64,000 nt of DNA from an uncultured Nioella sp. (GCA_947498125.1 CANMJH010000002.1:749001-813000), one strand, 5' to 3'. Counted from the first letter of the stretch, positions 19,320 through 28,717 are shown. Translations and numbers: made by a program. The notes: a model not told the origin generated them from the letters alone.

Positions 19320-20213
19320 TCAAGCGCCACCCATCAGTGGTTGTTGCGCTTCCCCCCACTGCCGTGGCGACTGCCCGTACATGCGTTTGAACTCTCGGCT
19401 GAACTGCGATGGGCTTACGTACCCCACATCAAGTGCTGCCTCGTTCACGGCCATGCCCCCGGCAATCTTCATTGCGGCGTTGTTGAGGCGCATTGATTTC
19501 ACGAATTGGATCGGGGCCATTGTTGTGACCTGCTTGAATTTGCGATGAAACACGGCGCGACTCATGCCTGCCCGGGCCGCCATCTCGTCAATCGAAATTG
19601 GCGTGTCCAGATTGGCCGACACATGCGAGATGGACCGTGCTATGGCGTTGCCGGCGCCAAAGGCTTGCCGTGCAAACATACCGGCTTCACCACCAAGGAT
19701 CGCATAATACAACTCGCGCAGCCTAGCATCTCCAAGCACCGCTACATCCGTTGGGTTTCCCCCAAGTTGCAACAGCCGCAGCAGCGCATCTGTGAAACCT
19801 TCATCCCACTTCGCCAGTCTGATCCCTTGCGCCCGCAAACCGCCCTTGCCGATGGGGAGCGCACCGCCAACATTTTCCATCTCTAGCGTCAGTTCCGTCA
19901 TGACTCGTAGGTTCAGCGAAATGAAAACACCATAGAGAGGGTCATCCATCGATGCAGCGGGGGTCCCGGCCTTTACTGGCATCGACATTGGGCAGCACAA
20001 ATACTTGCTATCGTCGTAGACAAAGCGGTTGCCATCCAAAACGGCCTCCTTGGAGCCGCTCACGATGGCAACGACGCTGGGTTCATACACCGCCGGAACA
20101 CAAGGGATCGCTTGTGTCGCTCGAAACAAACGCACGCCCTGAATGCCAGTTTCCGTCAAACCGTCTTGGTCGGTGCGGTCTTCGATAAGCTTTTTGATAC
20201 GTTGTTTGCTCAT
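19320..20213 (-). CDS. AraC-family transcriptional regulator with AraC-type N-terminal cupin
   Basis: 297 residues. The N-terminal half matches the AraC_N cupin-like ligand domain (AIPCVPAVYEPSVVAIVSG, ~35-53). The C-terminal ~100 residues hold two helix-turn-helix motifs with MSRAVFHRKFKQVT and VGYVSPSQFSREFKR. It is divergent from the SDR gene across a 169-bp gap and is the obvious candidate to control it; AraC regulators with this N-domain often sit beside short-chain dehydrogenases. The inducer is unknown. Confidence 0.88.
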   Translation of the reverse strand: MSKQRIKKLIEDRTDQDGLTETGIQGVRLFRATQAIPCVPAVYEPSVVAIVSGSKEAVLDGNRFVYDDSKYLCCPMSMPVKAGTPAASMDDPLYGVFISLNLRVMTELTLEMENVGGALPIGKGGLRAQGIRLAKWDEGFTDALLRLLQLGGNPTDVAVLGDARLRELYYAILGGEAGMFARQAFGAGNAIARSISHVSANLDTPISIDEMAARAGMSRAVFHRKFKQVTTMAPIQFVKSMRLNNAAMKIAGGMAVNEAALDVGYVSPSQFSREFKRMYGQSPRQWGEAQQPLMGGA

Positions 20214-20382
20214 GCGACTAATTTAGTGCGGCATAATCCAGGCTGACAACCCAACTGATACAATCAGGCAAGTATTCGCGACGATCCAGTCTATTTCTAT
20301 GGACCAGCGAGAGTTATCTACACTTTCAAGACACCAACATGCACCGCGCGATTGATGCGCTGACGTCATAAGGAGCTACATC

Positions 20383-21330
20383 ATGGCGGATACGACTTTC
20401 GGCCCCAAAGGCTGGACGCCAGAGCGCCTCGGATCACTTGCGGGCAAGACCTATTTGATCACCGGCGCCAATGCAGGTGCCGGTTTCCAAGCCTCGCGCA
20501 TCCTTTTGTCGAAAGGCGCTAAGGTCGTAATGCTGAACCGAAGCGCGGCAAAATCGGCCACTGCTGTCAAAACGCTGAAAAACGAGTTTGGCGCAAATGC
20601 CGATATAAGCTTTGTGCGCATGGACCTGTCTGATCTGGCAAGCGTGCAGGCAGCCGCGGATGAGGTAAATAAAACAGTTCCGCAAATCGACGCGCTGATC
20701 TGCAACGCGGCTATCGCGCAAGTACCGGCGCAAAAGCTGACCGTTGATGGGTTCGAAAGTCAGCTTGGTACAAATCATTACGGTCATTTTGTGCTGTGCG
20801 GGATGTTGTTTGACAGGATCGAAGACAGCAAAGGCCGCATCGTTGTCGTCGCCAGCCTCGGCTACAATATGGGGATCAAAACCATCCAGTTCGATGACAT
20901 GAATTGGGATAAGAACTACAACGCCAATCCTGTTTACAGCCAGAGCAAGCTGGCGCAGATGATGTTTGCTTACGAACTGCAAGATCGACTTGAAGAGACT
21001 GGCAAGGATGTTCAGGTCTACGTTTGTCACCCCGGTGCTTCCGCAACATCGCTTATCAGTACCAGTGGCGGGCTTATGACCCGTTTGACATGGTGGCTTA
21101 TGAGCAAAACGCCGATGGTTCAAACCGCCGAGAAAGGCGCTTACCCCGAGATCATGTGCGCGACCGAGGACGGGTTGGAGCCGCGCGCGCTCTACGGTCC
21201 CACGGGGTTGATGCAAACGGGCGGACCGGTTGGCAAGGGCACGCTGAATCCCCACGCTTATGACAAGGCGGTCATGGAAAAGTTGTGGAACGTGTCGGAA
21301 GAGGCCACGGGATTCAGGTGGGCCGTCTGA
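20383..21330 (+). CDS. Short-chain dehydrogenase/reductase (protochlorophyllide reductase-like branch)
   Basis: 315 residues. The Rossmann motif is TGANAGAGF (~29-37, TGxxxGxG), the structural motif is CNAAIAQ (NAG variant), and the catalytic pair is in YSQSKLAQ (YxxxK, ~188-192). Length and the long C-terminal part match the SDR branch that includes light-dependent protochlorophyllide reductase and retinol dehydrogenases. No other photosynthesis gene is in the window, so a general NAD(P)H oxidoreductase role is more likely. AGGAG lies 7-11 bp before the ATG. It is divergent from the AraC regulator. Confidence 0.85.
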   Translation: MADTTFGPKGWTPERLGSLAGKTYLITGANAGAGFQASRILLSKGAKVVMLNRSAAKSATAVKTLKNEFGANADISFVRMDLSDLASVQAAADEVNKTVPQIDALICNAAIAQVPAQKLTVDGFESQLGTNHYGHFVLCGMLFDRIEDSKGRIVVVASLGYNMGIKTIQFDDMNWDKNYNANPVYSQSKLAQMMFAYELQDRLEETGKDVQVYVCHPGASATSLISTSGGLMTRLTWWLMSKTPMVQTAEKGAYPEIMCATEDGLEPRALYGPTGLMQTGGPVGKGTLNPHAYDKAVMEKLWNVSEEATGFRWAV

Positions 21331-21441
21331 TGTTTCACCGGATTGATGGGTATCAAACTTCGTCAAGGCGGACGTTCTGCGTGCAGGCAATCTCCCACAC
21401 CAAAATAACCCGAAGAGGCTGAGATTTGGCCTTCTGAGCAC

Positions 21442-21552
21442 TTAGATAAGCCCAAATTCCAAATCTGACGCTATCCGCTCGTACTTGTCTTTCGGTGGCT
21501 CGGACTGCCCTGCCAATCTTGAGAAACCATGAAACCAGACATTCCGCGCGCC
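21442..21552 (-). pseudogene. Degraded C-terminal tail of a GST-family gene (copy 2)
   Basis: Minus-strand translation gives GFSRLAGQSEPPKDKYERI followed by ASDLEFGLI and a stop codon (21442-21444). It is clearly homologous to the end of the intact GST-like protein at 34157-34951. No start or upstream domain is present; the SDR gene ends ~110 bp away on the other strand. Same orientation as copy 1 at 19135-19251, so the AraC-SDR pair is bracketed by two relics. Confidence 0.7.
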
Positions 21553-21580
21553 GAGGTCGGTTCGGCGGGCCTTAGGGCCG

Positions 21581-21964
21581 TTAGGTTGAAATAGCCTGCA
21601 GTCTACTTACTGTGCCTCTTGCGACAATTCTGCTGCCTTCGTGGCAGTTGAATTGGGTTCCAACTGACAATCTGCTCTGGTGATACTCCACCATTTCTTT
21701 GACCACGATTCGCATATGGGCTTTGTAAGTTCCAATCAATGGAATACCTTTTGCGATTGGCGCACCATCAGCGTCTAAGAAACACGGGTAGATCATATAA
21801 ATTGTTCCGGAAAAATTGCGGTCCGGTTCAAGGGGGTTATCCTCAGCATAACCAAAATCCCAACGGATATAATTGTGAGGAGGGTTAATGCGACCGCCCT
21901 GATCTGTCGAAAGGATCGTGATCTCGGCCTCGAAGTCAGGTTCGGTTGAATAAAAGTCAATCAT
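21581..21964 (-). CDS. Free-standing EF-Tu C-terminal-domain-like protein
   Basis: 127 residues from the ATG at 21964; a TTG at 22006 would add 14 hydrophobic residues. The start (DFEAEITILSTDQGGR) and end (FNCHEGSRIVARGTVSRL) resemble the third beta-barrel of elongation factor Tu, where the final strand reads REGGRTVGAG. There is no GTPase domain. Small proteins of this kind are scattered in bacteria and annotated as hypothetical or elongation-factor-like. The function is unknown. It sits alone between the GST relic and the redox operon; no convincing ribosome binding site supports either start. Confidence 0.55.
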   Translation of the reverse strand: MIDFYSTEPDFEAEITILSTDQGGRINPPHNYIRWDFGYAEDNPLEPDRNFSGTIYMIYPCFLDADGAPIAKGIPLIGTYKAHMRIVVKEMVEYHQSRLSVGTQFNCHEGSRIVARGTVSRLQAIST

Positions 21965-22212
21965 GCAAGCAAAGATGACAGCTTGATTCAAAGCGAGCAA
22001 CGCCAAGCTCTTTAACTTTGCGCTCAGAATGGATCGTTTCTGAGATCGAGACTTCCAGCAGCAGCCCGCATGGCCGTCATTCGCGGCACGCGCAGTAACA
22101 GGCGGTAGGCGACCCTACAAAATGTGGACAAAGCGCTATTTCGCCGCCGATGTCCGTTTGGCTGCCTCCGCGTTAGTATGCACTTCCAAAGATTAATGAT
22201 TTGCCCGTTGCC

Positions 22213-23232
22213 TTAAGATTTGTCACTCAAATCTGGGTGTCGATAGGCTTCTGGATAGCTCATTGGCATTTGTGGTCCTAAGGGGACCACACTATTCCAA
22301 GATCGTCCAAAATAGCCTTGACGGCAATGGATCAAAGATCCTGCATCCGCAACGCCATCAAGCGCATAAACCCGGCAAAGCCAACGCCAAAGATGTGGAT
22401 AGTCCAGTATCTTCGCGCCGTTCAACTTCATGCGGATGTAGTAGACCGGATCGTGCCGATAAAGCGTGGGAAACAACCGCAAGTCGGCCTCTGTAAATGC
22501 ACCCCCTGTCAGGAAGGCCCGGCCATCGGACAGCAACGCCTCAAGAAAAGCGAGCGTTTCAAAATATGCTTCATACGCCTGTGCATAGATCGCCTGATCT
22601 GACGAGAACCCCGCCTTGTAGGCCCCATTATTGATGGTCACGTAGATCCGCTCATTCAAAGCATCGACGTCGCTTCGAAGCGCAGGATCAGCAGGCACAA
22701 GGCTCGGGTGTTGCGCAGCCGCACCTAAGGCTTCAGCGTGCCGGTCAAGCATCCGGATGATCTCGGCGCTTTCATTATTGACGATACGGCCTGCGACTTT
22801 GTCATATAGGATCGGAACGGATTGTTCGTCCGAGCCTTCGCGCTGGTAAATTTCTTTGGCTAGGCGCACTCCGTCCCCTGTCCCGGTTTCGAAGGTACAT
22901 TCGGGAAGCGTCGCACCCGTAAGCGATGCAATCCGGCCGGGCGCAAATTCCCACAGGTTTGGGCCAGCGGGGTCAGCCTCATCCGTGCGATTGGGAAAGG
23001 CCACGTCCATCGTGATACTGCTCTGCAACCCCAACACGGCGCGCGCCAATGTAACGCGGTGGCACCACGGACAATTCAGCGCCACAAACAGGTGATAGCG
23101 TCCCGGCTCTGGCGGAAACTCAGGATCGCCAATCGCGTGTCGAAAACCGCTGACGCCGCGCACAAATTCACCATGCGCGCGGCGTGTTTTGGCTTTGGAT
23201 TGGTCTTCTTCAGTCGCGATATTTTTGGTCAT
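22213..23232 (-). CDS. Glutathionyl-hydroquinone reductase-like GST (CPWC type)
   Basis: 339 residues from the ATG at 23232, preceded by GAAGGG. The thioredoxin-fold domain carries the catalytic-Cys motif NCPWCHRV near residue 55, followed by the NNESAEIIRML glutathione-binding segment. The C-terminal all-helical domain begins ~195. Xi-class GSTs of this type strip glutathione from glutathionyl-hydroquinones and related conjugates. It is the last gene of the run that starts with the paralogue at 25415-26410 and begins 10 bp after the hemerythrin gene. The motif is CPWC rather than the CPWA of its paralogue. Confidence 0.85.
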   Translation of the reverse strand: MTKNIATEEDQSKAKTRRAHGEFVRGVSGFRHAIGDPEFPPEPGRYHLFVALNCPWCHRVTLARAVLGLQSSITMDVAFPNRTDEADPAGPNLWEFAPGRIASLTGATLPECTFETGTGDGVRLAKEIYQREGSDEQSVPILYDKVAGRIVNNESAEIIRMLDRHAEALGAAAQHPSLVPADPALRSDVDALNERIYVTINNGAYKAGFSSDQAIYAQAYEAYFETLAFLEALLSDGRAFLTGGAFTEADLRLFPTLYRHDPVYYIRMKLNGAKILDYPHLWRWLCRVYALDGVADAGSLIHCRQGYFGRSWNSVVPLGPQMPMSYPEAYRHPDLSDKS

Positions 23233-23242
23233 CCAAGACCCT

Positions 23243-23809
23243 TCACCCTCTGAGCCGATGATGCAAGATGATTGGCACCGCCAATTCTTCTTCATCCCCA
23301 AGATGACGTTTCAGAAAGGCCTCGATCACCTCACTGGTTTGATGCACGCTGGCCGTTTCTTCGCGCGCCTGCGCCTCATCCAGATGCGCCAGTTTGATGA
23401 CACGGTTGGCCTGCCGGGTGAAATCATCCAGCACAATGTCCAGATCGGCGTGATCCTTCTCTAACACCTCCAACCCCGCATCAAACCGCGGATCGGCGGC
23501 TGAGAGTTCGGGAAAGTAGCTGTGATCTTCCCAACCGTGATGGCCATGCAAGTTTCCAACAAGATTGCCACCATAATAAGACAGCCGCCCCGCATAACCG
23601 TCGAGGTCCATATCCTTGTTTAAAAGAGCTTCGGCATCCAGCCGCAGCCGCTCAGAGACGCGGCGAAACATCTGATGTGCGCCCAGCCAATGGCGGGTCT
23701 TCTCTTTAAATCCAGGATGGGCATCCCAAGCATCGCGCGGGTATTGGTCCAGGAGAAGCCGCATCTCTAGTGGCATCTCGTCTTGGCGGATGGTGTAGGT
23801 ATCAAGCAT
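23243..23809 (-). CDS. Hemerythrin HHE-domain protein
   Basis: 188 residues; AAGGAG sits just before the ATG at 23809. Likely di-iron ligands are spread as expected for the four-helix bundle: His at ~52 (LGAHQMF), HGHHGWEDH at ~85-93, EKDHADLD at ~117, and RHLGDEEE with a late HH near the C-terminus. Such proteins bind O2, NO or iron or act in redox stress responses. It sits between the CDGSH/glutamate-synthase fusion and a glutathionyl-hydroquinone reductase in one operon. Confidence 0.82.
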   Translation of the reverse strand: MLDTYTIRQDEMPLEMRLLLDQYPRDAWDAHPGFKEKTRHWLGAHQMFRRVSERLRLDAEALLNKDMDLDGYAGRLSYYGGNLVGNLHGHHGWEDHSYFPELSAADPRFDAGLEVLEKDHADLDIVLDDFTRQANRVIKLAHLDEAQAREETASVHQTSEVIEAFLKRHLGDEEELAVPIILHHRLRG

Positions 23810-23888
23810 TTGATTTCTCCTTTCACATCCCATCTGGGGATTCCTTAACGCACACACCAGATGGAACTTTGGCAGGGCGGGTATGCGC

Positions 23889-25418
23889 CTAGGTCACGCC
23901 CGCGAAGCGAATGCCACTCAGGTCTGCGACCTCGCGTTTCCATGTCGTGATATCGCGCTGTGTGAACCCAGACAGGCTGTTGTGCCCGCAGGCCCGTGCA
24001 AGAACCTGCATCAGCTCGACACTTGCGCCGAAATAACGTGACAACTTTTCCGCGCCGACCTGCACGTCCAGCCGTTTGCGCAATTCCGGCTTCTGTGTGG
24101 CCACACCAACAGGGCAGTTGTTGGAATTGCACATCCGCGCGGCGATACATCCAACGGCCTGCATGGCAGAATTGCTGACCGCTACGGCGTCTGCGCCCAA
24201 GGCCATCGCCTTGGCGAAGTCTTCTGCGACGCGCAGGCCCCCGGTGATCACCAATGTCACCTCTTGTCCTGCCTTCGCGTCCAAATGTTTGCGCGCCCGC
24301 GCCAATGCGGGGATCGTCGGAACCGAGATATGGTCGCGGAAAATAAGCGGGGCGGCACCTGTGCCCCCGCCGCGCCCGTCCAAGATGATGTAGTCCGCGC
24401 TGGCCTCAAGCGCGAAGTCGATGTCATCCTCGATATGGTTCGCCGACAGTTTGAACCCAATGGGGATACCGCCCGAGCGTTCACGCACCTGATCGGCGAT
24501 ACGTTTAAAGTCTGCCGGTGTATGCAGGTCAGGAAAGGTCGAGGGCGAGATCGCAGATTGCCCGGGCTCCAGCCCGCGCACCTCGGCAATTTTTCCCTGC
24601 ACTTTTTCGCCGGGCAGGTGTCCACCTGTGCCGGTCTTGGCCCCTTGGCCGCCCTTGAAGTGGAAGGCCTGCACCTTTTCGACATGATCAAGCGACCAGC
24701 CAAAACCAGCAGAGGCAAGTTCATAGAAATAACGGCTGTTTTCAGCCTGCTCCTCGGGCAGCATTCCTCCTTCGCCAGAGCAAATGCCTGTTCCCGCCAT
24801 TTGTGCGCCTCGGGCCAGCGCGGTTTTTGCTTCTTCTGACAAAGCACCATAGCTCATGTCTGACACGAAAAGCGGAATATCCAATTGCAAAGGTTTGGCC
24901 GCGCGCGGCCCTATGACGACCGACGTTTCCACGTTGGCCTCATCAAGCAATGGCTTACGCGCCATCTGAGCAGGCAATACTTGTATGTCGTCCCAATGCG
25001 GCAGGTCTTTGCGCGGCACGCCCATTGCGCCCATTTCGCCGTGATGCCCCAATTTGGATAGCCCGTCTTTGGCAAGCGCATGAATGCGCGCGACCGTTGG
25101 TTCCTCGGGTGTCGGCGTGGCTTGCGGAATGTCGGTCTTGGGCGCAGGCGCTGTATCCCCAACGGCTGTCTCGCCAAGGCGTGTATGGGACCCATCGCAA
25201 AACGGTGCATTGGCACTGGATTTACACTGACACAAAGCGGCGCCACCGTTTTTTTCGGCAGTGAACTTCAAAGGATCAATACCTGTCCCGGCATGTGATC
25301 CGTCACAGAACGGTTGGTTCTTTGATCGGCCGCAGCGGCACCAGAAATAGTTTTTCCCGGCCTCCAGCTCGACTTTCGCGGGGGCTTTGGCGGCAATAAT
25401 TGGAACAGTTTGAGTCAT
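23889..25418 (-). CDS. Tandem CDGSH iron-sulfur domains fused to FMN-binding glutamate-synthase-like domain
   Basis: 509 residues. Residues ~18-82 contain two CDGSH-type [2Fe-2S] units: [16 protein letters not shown] and [16 protein letters not shown] (Cys3His ligands). A linker (~85-120) leads to the glutamate synthase central/FMN domain. It has [24 protein letters not shown] for flavin and substrate binding, ITGGLR, and [13 protein letters not shown], which in GltB carries the 3Fe-4S cysteines. The glutamine amidotransferase domain is absent, so this is not a normal GOGAT; it is more like the archaeal-type or FMN-binding family. Its start overlaps the GST gene stop by 4 bp. Confidence 0.88.
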   Translation of the reverse strand: MTQTVPIIAAKAPAKVELEAGKNYFWCRCGRSKNQPFCDGSHAGTGIDPLKFTAEKNGGAALCQCKSSANAPFCDGSHTRLGETAVGDTAPAPKTDIPQATPTPEEPTVARIHALAKDGLSKLGHHGEMGAMGVPRKDLPHWDDIQVLPAQMARKPLLDEANVETSVVIGPRAAKPLQLDIPLFVSDMSYGALSEEAKTALARGAQMAGTGICSGEGGMLPEEQAENSRYFYELASAGFGWSLDHVEKVQAFHFKGGQGAKTGTGGHLPGEKVQGKIAEVRGLEPGQSAISPSTFPDLHTPADFKRIADQVRERSGGIPIGFKLSANHIEDDIDFALEASADYIILDGRGGGTGAAPLIFRDHISVPTIPALARARKHLDAKAGQEVTLVITGGLRVAEDFAKAMALGADAVAVSNSAMQAVGCIAARMCNSNNCPVGVATQKPELRKRLDVQVGAEKLSRYFGASVELMQVLARACGHNSLSGFTQRDITTWKREVADLSGIRFAGVT

Positions 25419-26410
25419 ACCGAGGTTTCCTTGTTTAATGAGGCACGGTCGTGAGGGGCAGCATAGTCCACATCGGGCCCCTTGGGGACGACACGGGTCG
25501 GGTTCACCGTTTCATGGCTGCCGTAATAGTGTTTTTTGATGTAGGCGAGGTCGACAGTCGCCGCGACGCCCGGGTGCTGGTACAGATCGCGGACATACCC
25601 TGACAGGTTTGGGTAATCCGCAATGCGTCGCAGGTTGCATTTGAAGTGACCGACATAGACCGGATCAAACCGCAGCAATGTCGTGAACAACCGCCAATCA
25701 ACCTCTGTCAGGTGATCACCCATCAGATAGCGGCGTGTAGACAAGCGGTTCTCTAACCAATCAAGCGTTTCAAATAACGGATCGAGTGCTTCTTCATAAG
25801 CGGTTTGCGTTGTCGCAAAACCCGCCTTGTAGACGCCGTTATTTACTGTGTCGTAAATACGGGTGTTAAGCGCGTCGATCTCCTGACGCTCAGCCTCGGG
25901 ATAGTAGTCGCCAGGCGCAGCACCAAAGTCATCGAAGGCCGTATTGAACATGCGAATGATATCGGCCGACTCGTTAGAGACGATGGTACTTTTCTGTCTG
26001 TCCCAGAGGACTGGCACAGTCACTCGCCCTGTAAAATCAGGTTTGGCAGCGGTGTAGACCTGATGCAGGAAGTTGGCATTGGTGATCGGGTCCGGCGTTG
26101 ACCCGTCACCGGGCTCAAAAGTCCATCCATCCGGCCCCATGAACCAATGCACAACCGAGACATCGATCATGTCTTCAAGGCCTTTCAGGGCCCTGAGGAT
26201 CAAAGTGCGATGCGCCCAAGGGCAGCCGAGTGATACATAAAGATGAAATCGCCCGGCCTCTGCTTTGAACCCACTTACGCCGGACGGGCCAGCGCGGCCA
26301 TCCGCCGTGACCCAATTGCGAAAGGCAGACGGTTTGCGCACATAGCGCCCATTTGTTGATTTTGTGTCGTACCATCTATCGACCCATTGGCCGTTTTGCA
26401 GCAATCCCAT
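25415..26410 (-). CDS. Glutathionyl-hydroquinone reductase-like GST (CPWA type)
   Basis: 331 residues from the ATG at 26410, preceded by AGGAGG. It begins with MGLLQNGQWVDRWYD, the usual N-terminus of xi-class GSTs. The catalytic motif is GCPWAHRT (~62). The SNESADIIRMFN glutathione site and a helical C-domain follow. It is paralogous to 22213-23232. It heads the tightly spaced four-gene part of the run (GST, CDGSH-GltB-like, hemerythrin, GST) and starts 19 bp after the Ig-like secreted protein gene. Confidence 0.87.
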   Translation of the reverse strand: MGLLQNGQWVDRWYDTKSTNGRYVRKPSAFRNWVTADGRAGPSGVSGFKAEAGRFHLYVSLGCPWAHRTLILRALKGLEDMIDVSVVHWFMGPDGWTFEPGDGSTPDPITNANFLHQVYTAAKPDFTGRVTVPVLWDRQKSTIVSNESADIIRMFNTAFDDFGAAPGDYYPEAERQEIDALNTRIYDTVNNGVYKAGFATTQTAYEEALDPLFETLDWLENRLSTRRYLMGDHLTEVDWRLFTTLLRFDPVYVGHFKCNLRRIADYPNLSGYVRDLYQHPGVAATVDLAYIKKHYYGSHETVNPTRVVPKGPDVDYAAPHDRASLNKETSV

Positions 26411-26429
26411 GAGGGTGCCTCCTGCGTGT

Positions 26430-27500
26430 CTATCGAGTGATGTCAAAAGTGAGGATGAAAGGATCTTGTTCGGTCCCAGTAGTGCCAACCGCCGCGTCAA
26501 ATGCAGCGCCGATTGTGTTGCCCGAAACATCCTCTAAGTCTGGATCGATAATCAGCCTGTAGGTCCCTGCCTGCCACGGCTGGTCCGGGTTCAGTCTCCA
26601 CCCGCCGCCATCCGTTTCGACCCGGCCGGGTACGTGCCCTCCTTGCGGGTCTTCCACGGTCAGCAGACGCAAAACCGCGCGGCTATCGACGATCCGGTCA
26701 AAGGTCACGGTGAGTGGCGCGTAACTTTCTGCTGGCGGCGATAGTATCTGCCAGCTTGCGGGCTCAATCACGCGCCGTTCGGCGCCGCTTGCGCGAAAGG
26801 AGACCGAAACTACTTGCCCAAGAGGGACGCCAGCCGCGCTTTGCATTTCTCTTGAAATAACCAGCCGGTAGCTTTCTCCCGGAACCAGTGGCGCACCACT
26901 AAGTATATTTGGCCCCACGCCTTGCTTGACCCGCCCCGGGTCGAACAGCAGCGTTGCGCGGGTTTGCGTGGAGTCCCAAAGTTCCGATGCAAGATTTAGG
27001 AAGGGGCTTGGCACTTCTGTGCCATCGTGGAGGCGTAGGCGCACCGCATCACGGAGTTGCCCCCGCGCCATGGGTTCCGAAAAATGGAGATACAGCCGCA
27101 ATGTATTTGCCGGAATAACCGCCTGAGACGGGGCGAACCCAACCAAACTTGGAATTGGCGCCTCGGCTGCAGGGAGTGCGATGTCCAGACTCGCGCTATT
27201 CAGTTCAAGCAAATACGCCGTTCCCGGTATCAGACCGAAACGCGGCTGGATGCTGAGGAACGTGCCTTGATCATCAAGGGTTACCGGCATGCCGCGTGTG
27301 CTATCCAAACTGGCGACCCGCAGGCGCAGCAGATCAGGATTTTCTAGCAATTCGACCCGTTCTTGGTTTGGTAGACCTGTCACAACGATGTTGCCAGACA
27401 CCGGATCAAAACGTGCAGAGACCTCTGCCCAACCGGGCAAAGGCAACAGGATAAGTGCGACCAGCAAAGCTTGCCGCACGGCGTGTATCAGCCGGTGCAT
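26430..27500 (-). CDS. Exported Ig-like-domain protein, function unknown
   Basis: 356 residues. A basic start and hydrophobic stretch end in a Sec cleavage site (LPGWAEV, ~26). The rest is beta-rich with SbsA-like Ig repeats: segments of the form LRLYLHFSEPMARGQLR, LTVTFDRIVD and the ending RLIIDPDLEDVSGN are typical of Ig-like folds in surface and periplasmic proteins. No catalytic motif was seen. The ATG overlaps the upstream stop as TGATG, so it is co-translated with the secreted protein at 27500-28717. Confidence 0.7.
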   Translation of the reverse strand: MHRLIHAVRQALLVALILLPLPGWAEVSARFDPVSGNIVVTGLPNQERVELLENPDLLRLRVASLDSTRGMPVTLDDQGTFLSIQPRFGLIPGTAYLLELNSASLDIALPAAEAPIPSLVGFAPSQAVIPANTLRLYLHFSEPMARGQLRDAVRLRLHDGTEVPSPFLNLASELWDSTQTRATLLFDPGRVKQGVGPNILSGAPLVPGESYRLVISREMQSAAGVPLGQVVSVSFRASGAERRVIEPASWQILSPPAESYAPLTVTFDRIVDSRAVLRLLTVEDPQGGHVPGRVETDGGGWRLNPDQPWQAGTYRLIIDPDLEDVSGNTIGAAFDAAVGTTGTEQDPFILTFDITR

Positions 27501-28717
27501 CAATTGAACTCAAGCGGGGGAGCCGCCCTGTAGCCGAAGGGATCAGGGCCGTCTTCGAAGTTCATTTCAACCACATGATCGGCACGATCAAAGAAGAATG
27601 GCAACGGGATCGTATGAAGTTGGATGTTGCGCGGATCCTCTGGGCTGGTGCGCACCACGACGGCGTAATTCTCGTCCAGGGTATCCAGATGTAGTGTCCC
27701 GCTCATCGGCAATGGAAACTGATCCACGCCAGCGACCGCGAACACAGGTTGGACACCGTCCCCCGAGGGCATGGCCGGCGCAACAGCAAGACTCGCAAGG
27801 CTCAGCGATGCTGCAGAGCGGTTGGTGTTGGTCACCACGACACTGCTAGTGCCATCCCAAGGATTTAAGTAAGGAACGATGTCGAGCGGCGTGTTGCCAT
27901 AGCCCATCTCGCCAATCATCGTGCCTCTGACTTGCGCCCCGTCGGTCAAATCAGCCAAGGGGATTCTCACGATCGGTGTGCAAGCGTAAATCGCGATCAA
28001 AGTCGCAACGCCGTCCAATTCTGTCACAGTCTGGGTGATGATCGGTGCTCGGGTTTCAAACTGAGCATGAACAGCATGCCAGATTTCGATAGAAGATGTG
28101 CTGATCTCGTTGGTGAACGGGAAAGGAATTCGTCGAAGCGTTGAGCTGAACTCTTCGTTTGAAACGCCTGCCACCAACAACTCGCCTTGATAGTAATCGA
28201 TGTCCGTGATTGCGAGCGTGTTAAGCGGTTGTCCGAATTCAAGTATGGCTGAAGTCGGTACAGGTCCAACCGATATAGAGGAATGATCTGCCGAGGCTAG
28301 TTCAATCAGCTCAAGCGAACCGTTGTTGACCGCAATAATCACCGCCTCTGCGTCTGGCCCATGACCGCGGTGCACCGACAGGAATATCTGCCTGCTGGGC
28401 TGATGGACCACCATGTCGTTGATCACGACTTGATCCGGTTCAACCCCAAGAATAGCCGCGATCTCCACATCAAGGTTGTTAAAGATCGTGCGCCCTTCAA
28501 AGGTTTGCGCACGGCCAAGCTGATAGTCAGATTGGTCTGTAAATATATCGCCTAGATCAAATGCATGAACCAGCCCTGCTTTGGCGTCGCCCACAAAAAG
28601 GGTGTCTTCGTCGTCGAACGCCAGCGCGCCTGCCGAAGAGATTGATTGCGCTTGAACTGCACTTGCCGCGACCAGCGCTAGGACGCTCGCGGTCAAAATG
28701 GATTTTGGCAGTTTCAT
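27500..28717 (-). CDS. Secreted or periplasmic protein with propeller-like repeats, function unknown
   Basis: 405 residues with a clean signal peptide (cleavage after AVQAQ, ~23). The mature part has recurrent beta-strand units such as GALAFDDEDTLFVGD, ITDIDYYQGELLVAG and LDTLDENYAVVV, suggesting a beta-propeller like those in quinoprotein or lactonase-fold proteins. Only a single internal Cys follows (IYACTPIV). It is the first gene of the six-gene run down to 22213; a ~190-bp gap to the divergent LysR gene gives room for a promoter. Confidence 0.65.
   Translation of the reverse strand: MKLPKSILTASVLALVAASAVQAQSISSAGALAFDDEDTLFVGDAKAGLVHAFDLGDIFTDQSDYQLGRAQTFEGRTIFNNLDVEIAAILGVEPDQVVINDMVVHQPSRQIFLSVHRGHGPDAEAVIIAVNNGSLELIELASADHSSISVGPVPTSAILEFGQPLNTLAITDIDYYQGELLVAGVSNEEFSSTLRRIPFPFTNEISTSSIEIWHAVHAQFETRAPIITQTVTELDGVATLIAIYACTPIVRIPLADLTDGAQVRGTMIGEMGYGNTPLDIVPYLNPWDGTSSVVVTNTNRSAASLSLASLAVAPAMPSGDGVQPVFAVAGVDQFPLPMSGTLHLDTLDENYAVVVRTSPEDPRNIQLHTIPLPFFFDRADHVVEMNFEDGPDPFGYRAAPPLEFN

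Noticed and set aside
20434-21441. 335-codon frame antisense to the SDR gene
   Set aside because: The plus-strand frame carries the complete SDR motif set; the antisense product has no recognisable feature.
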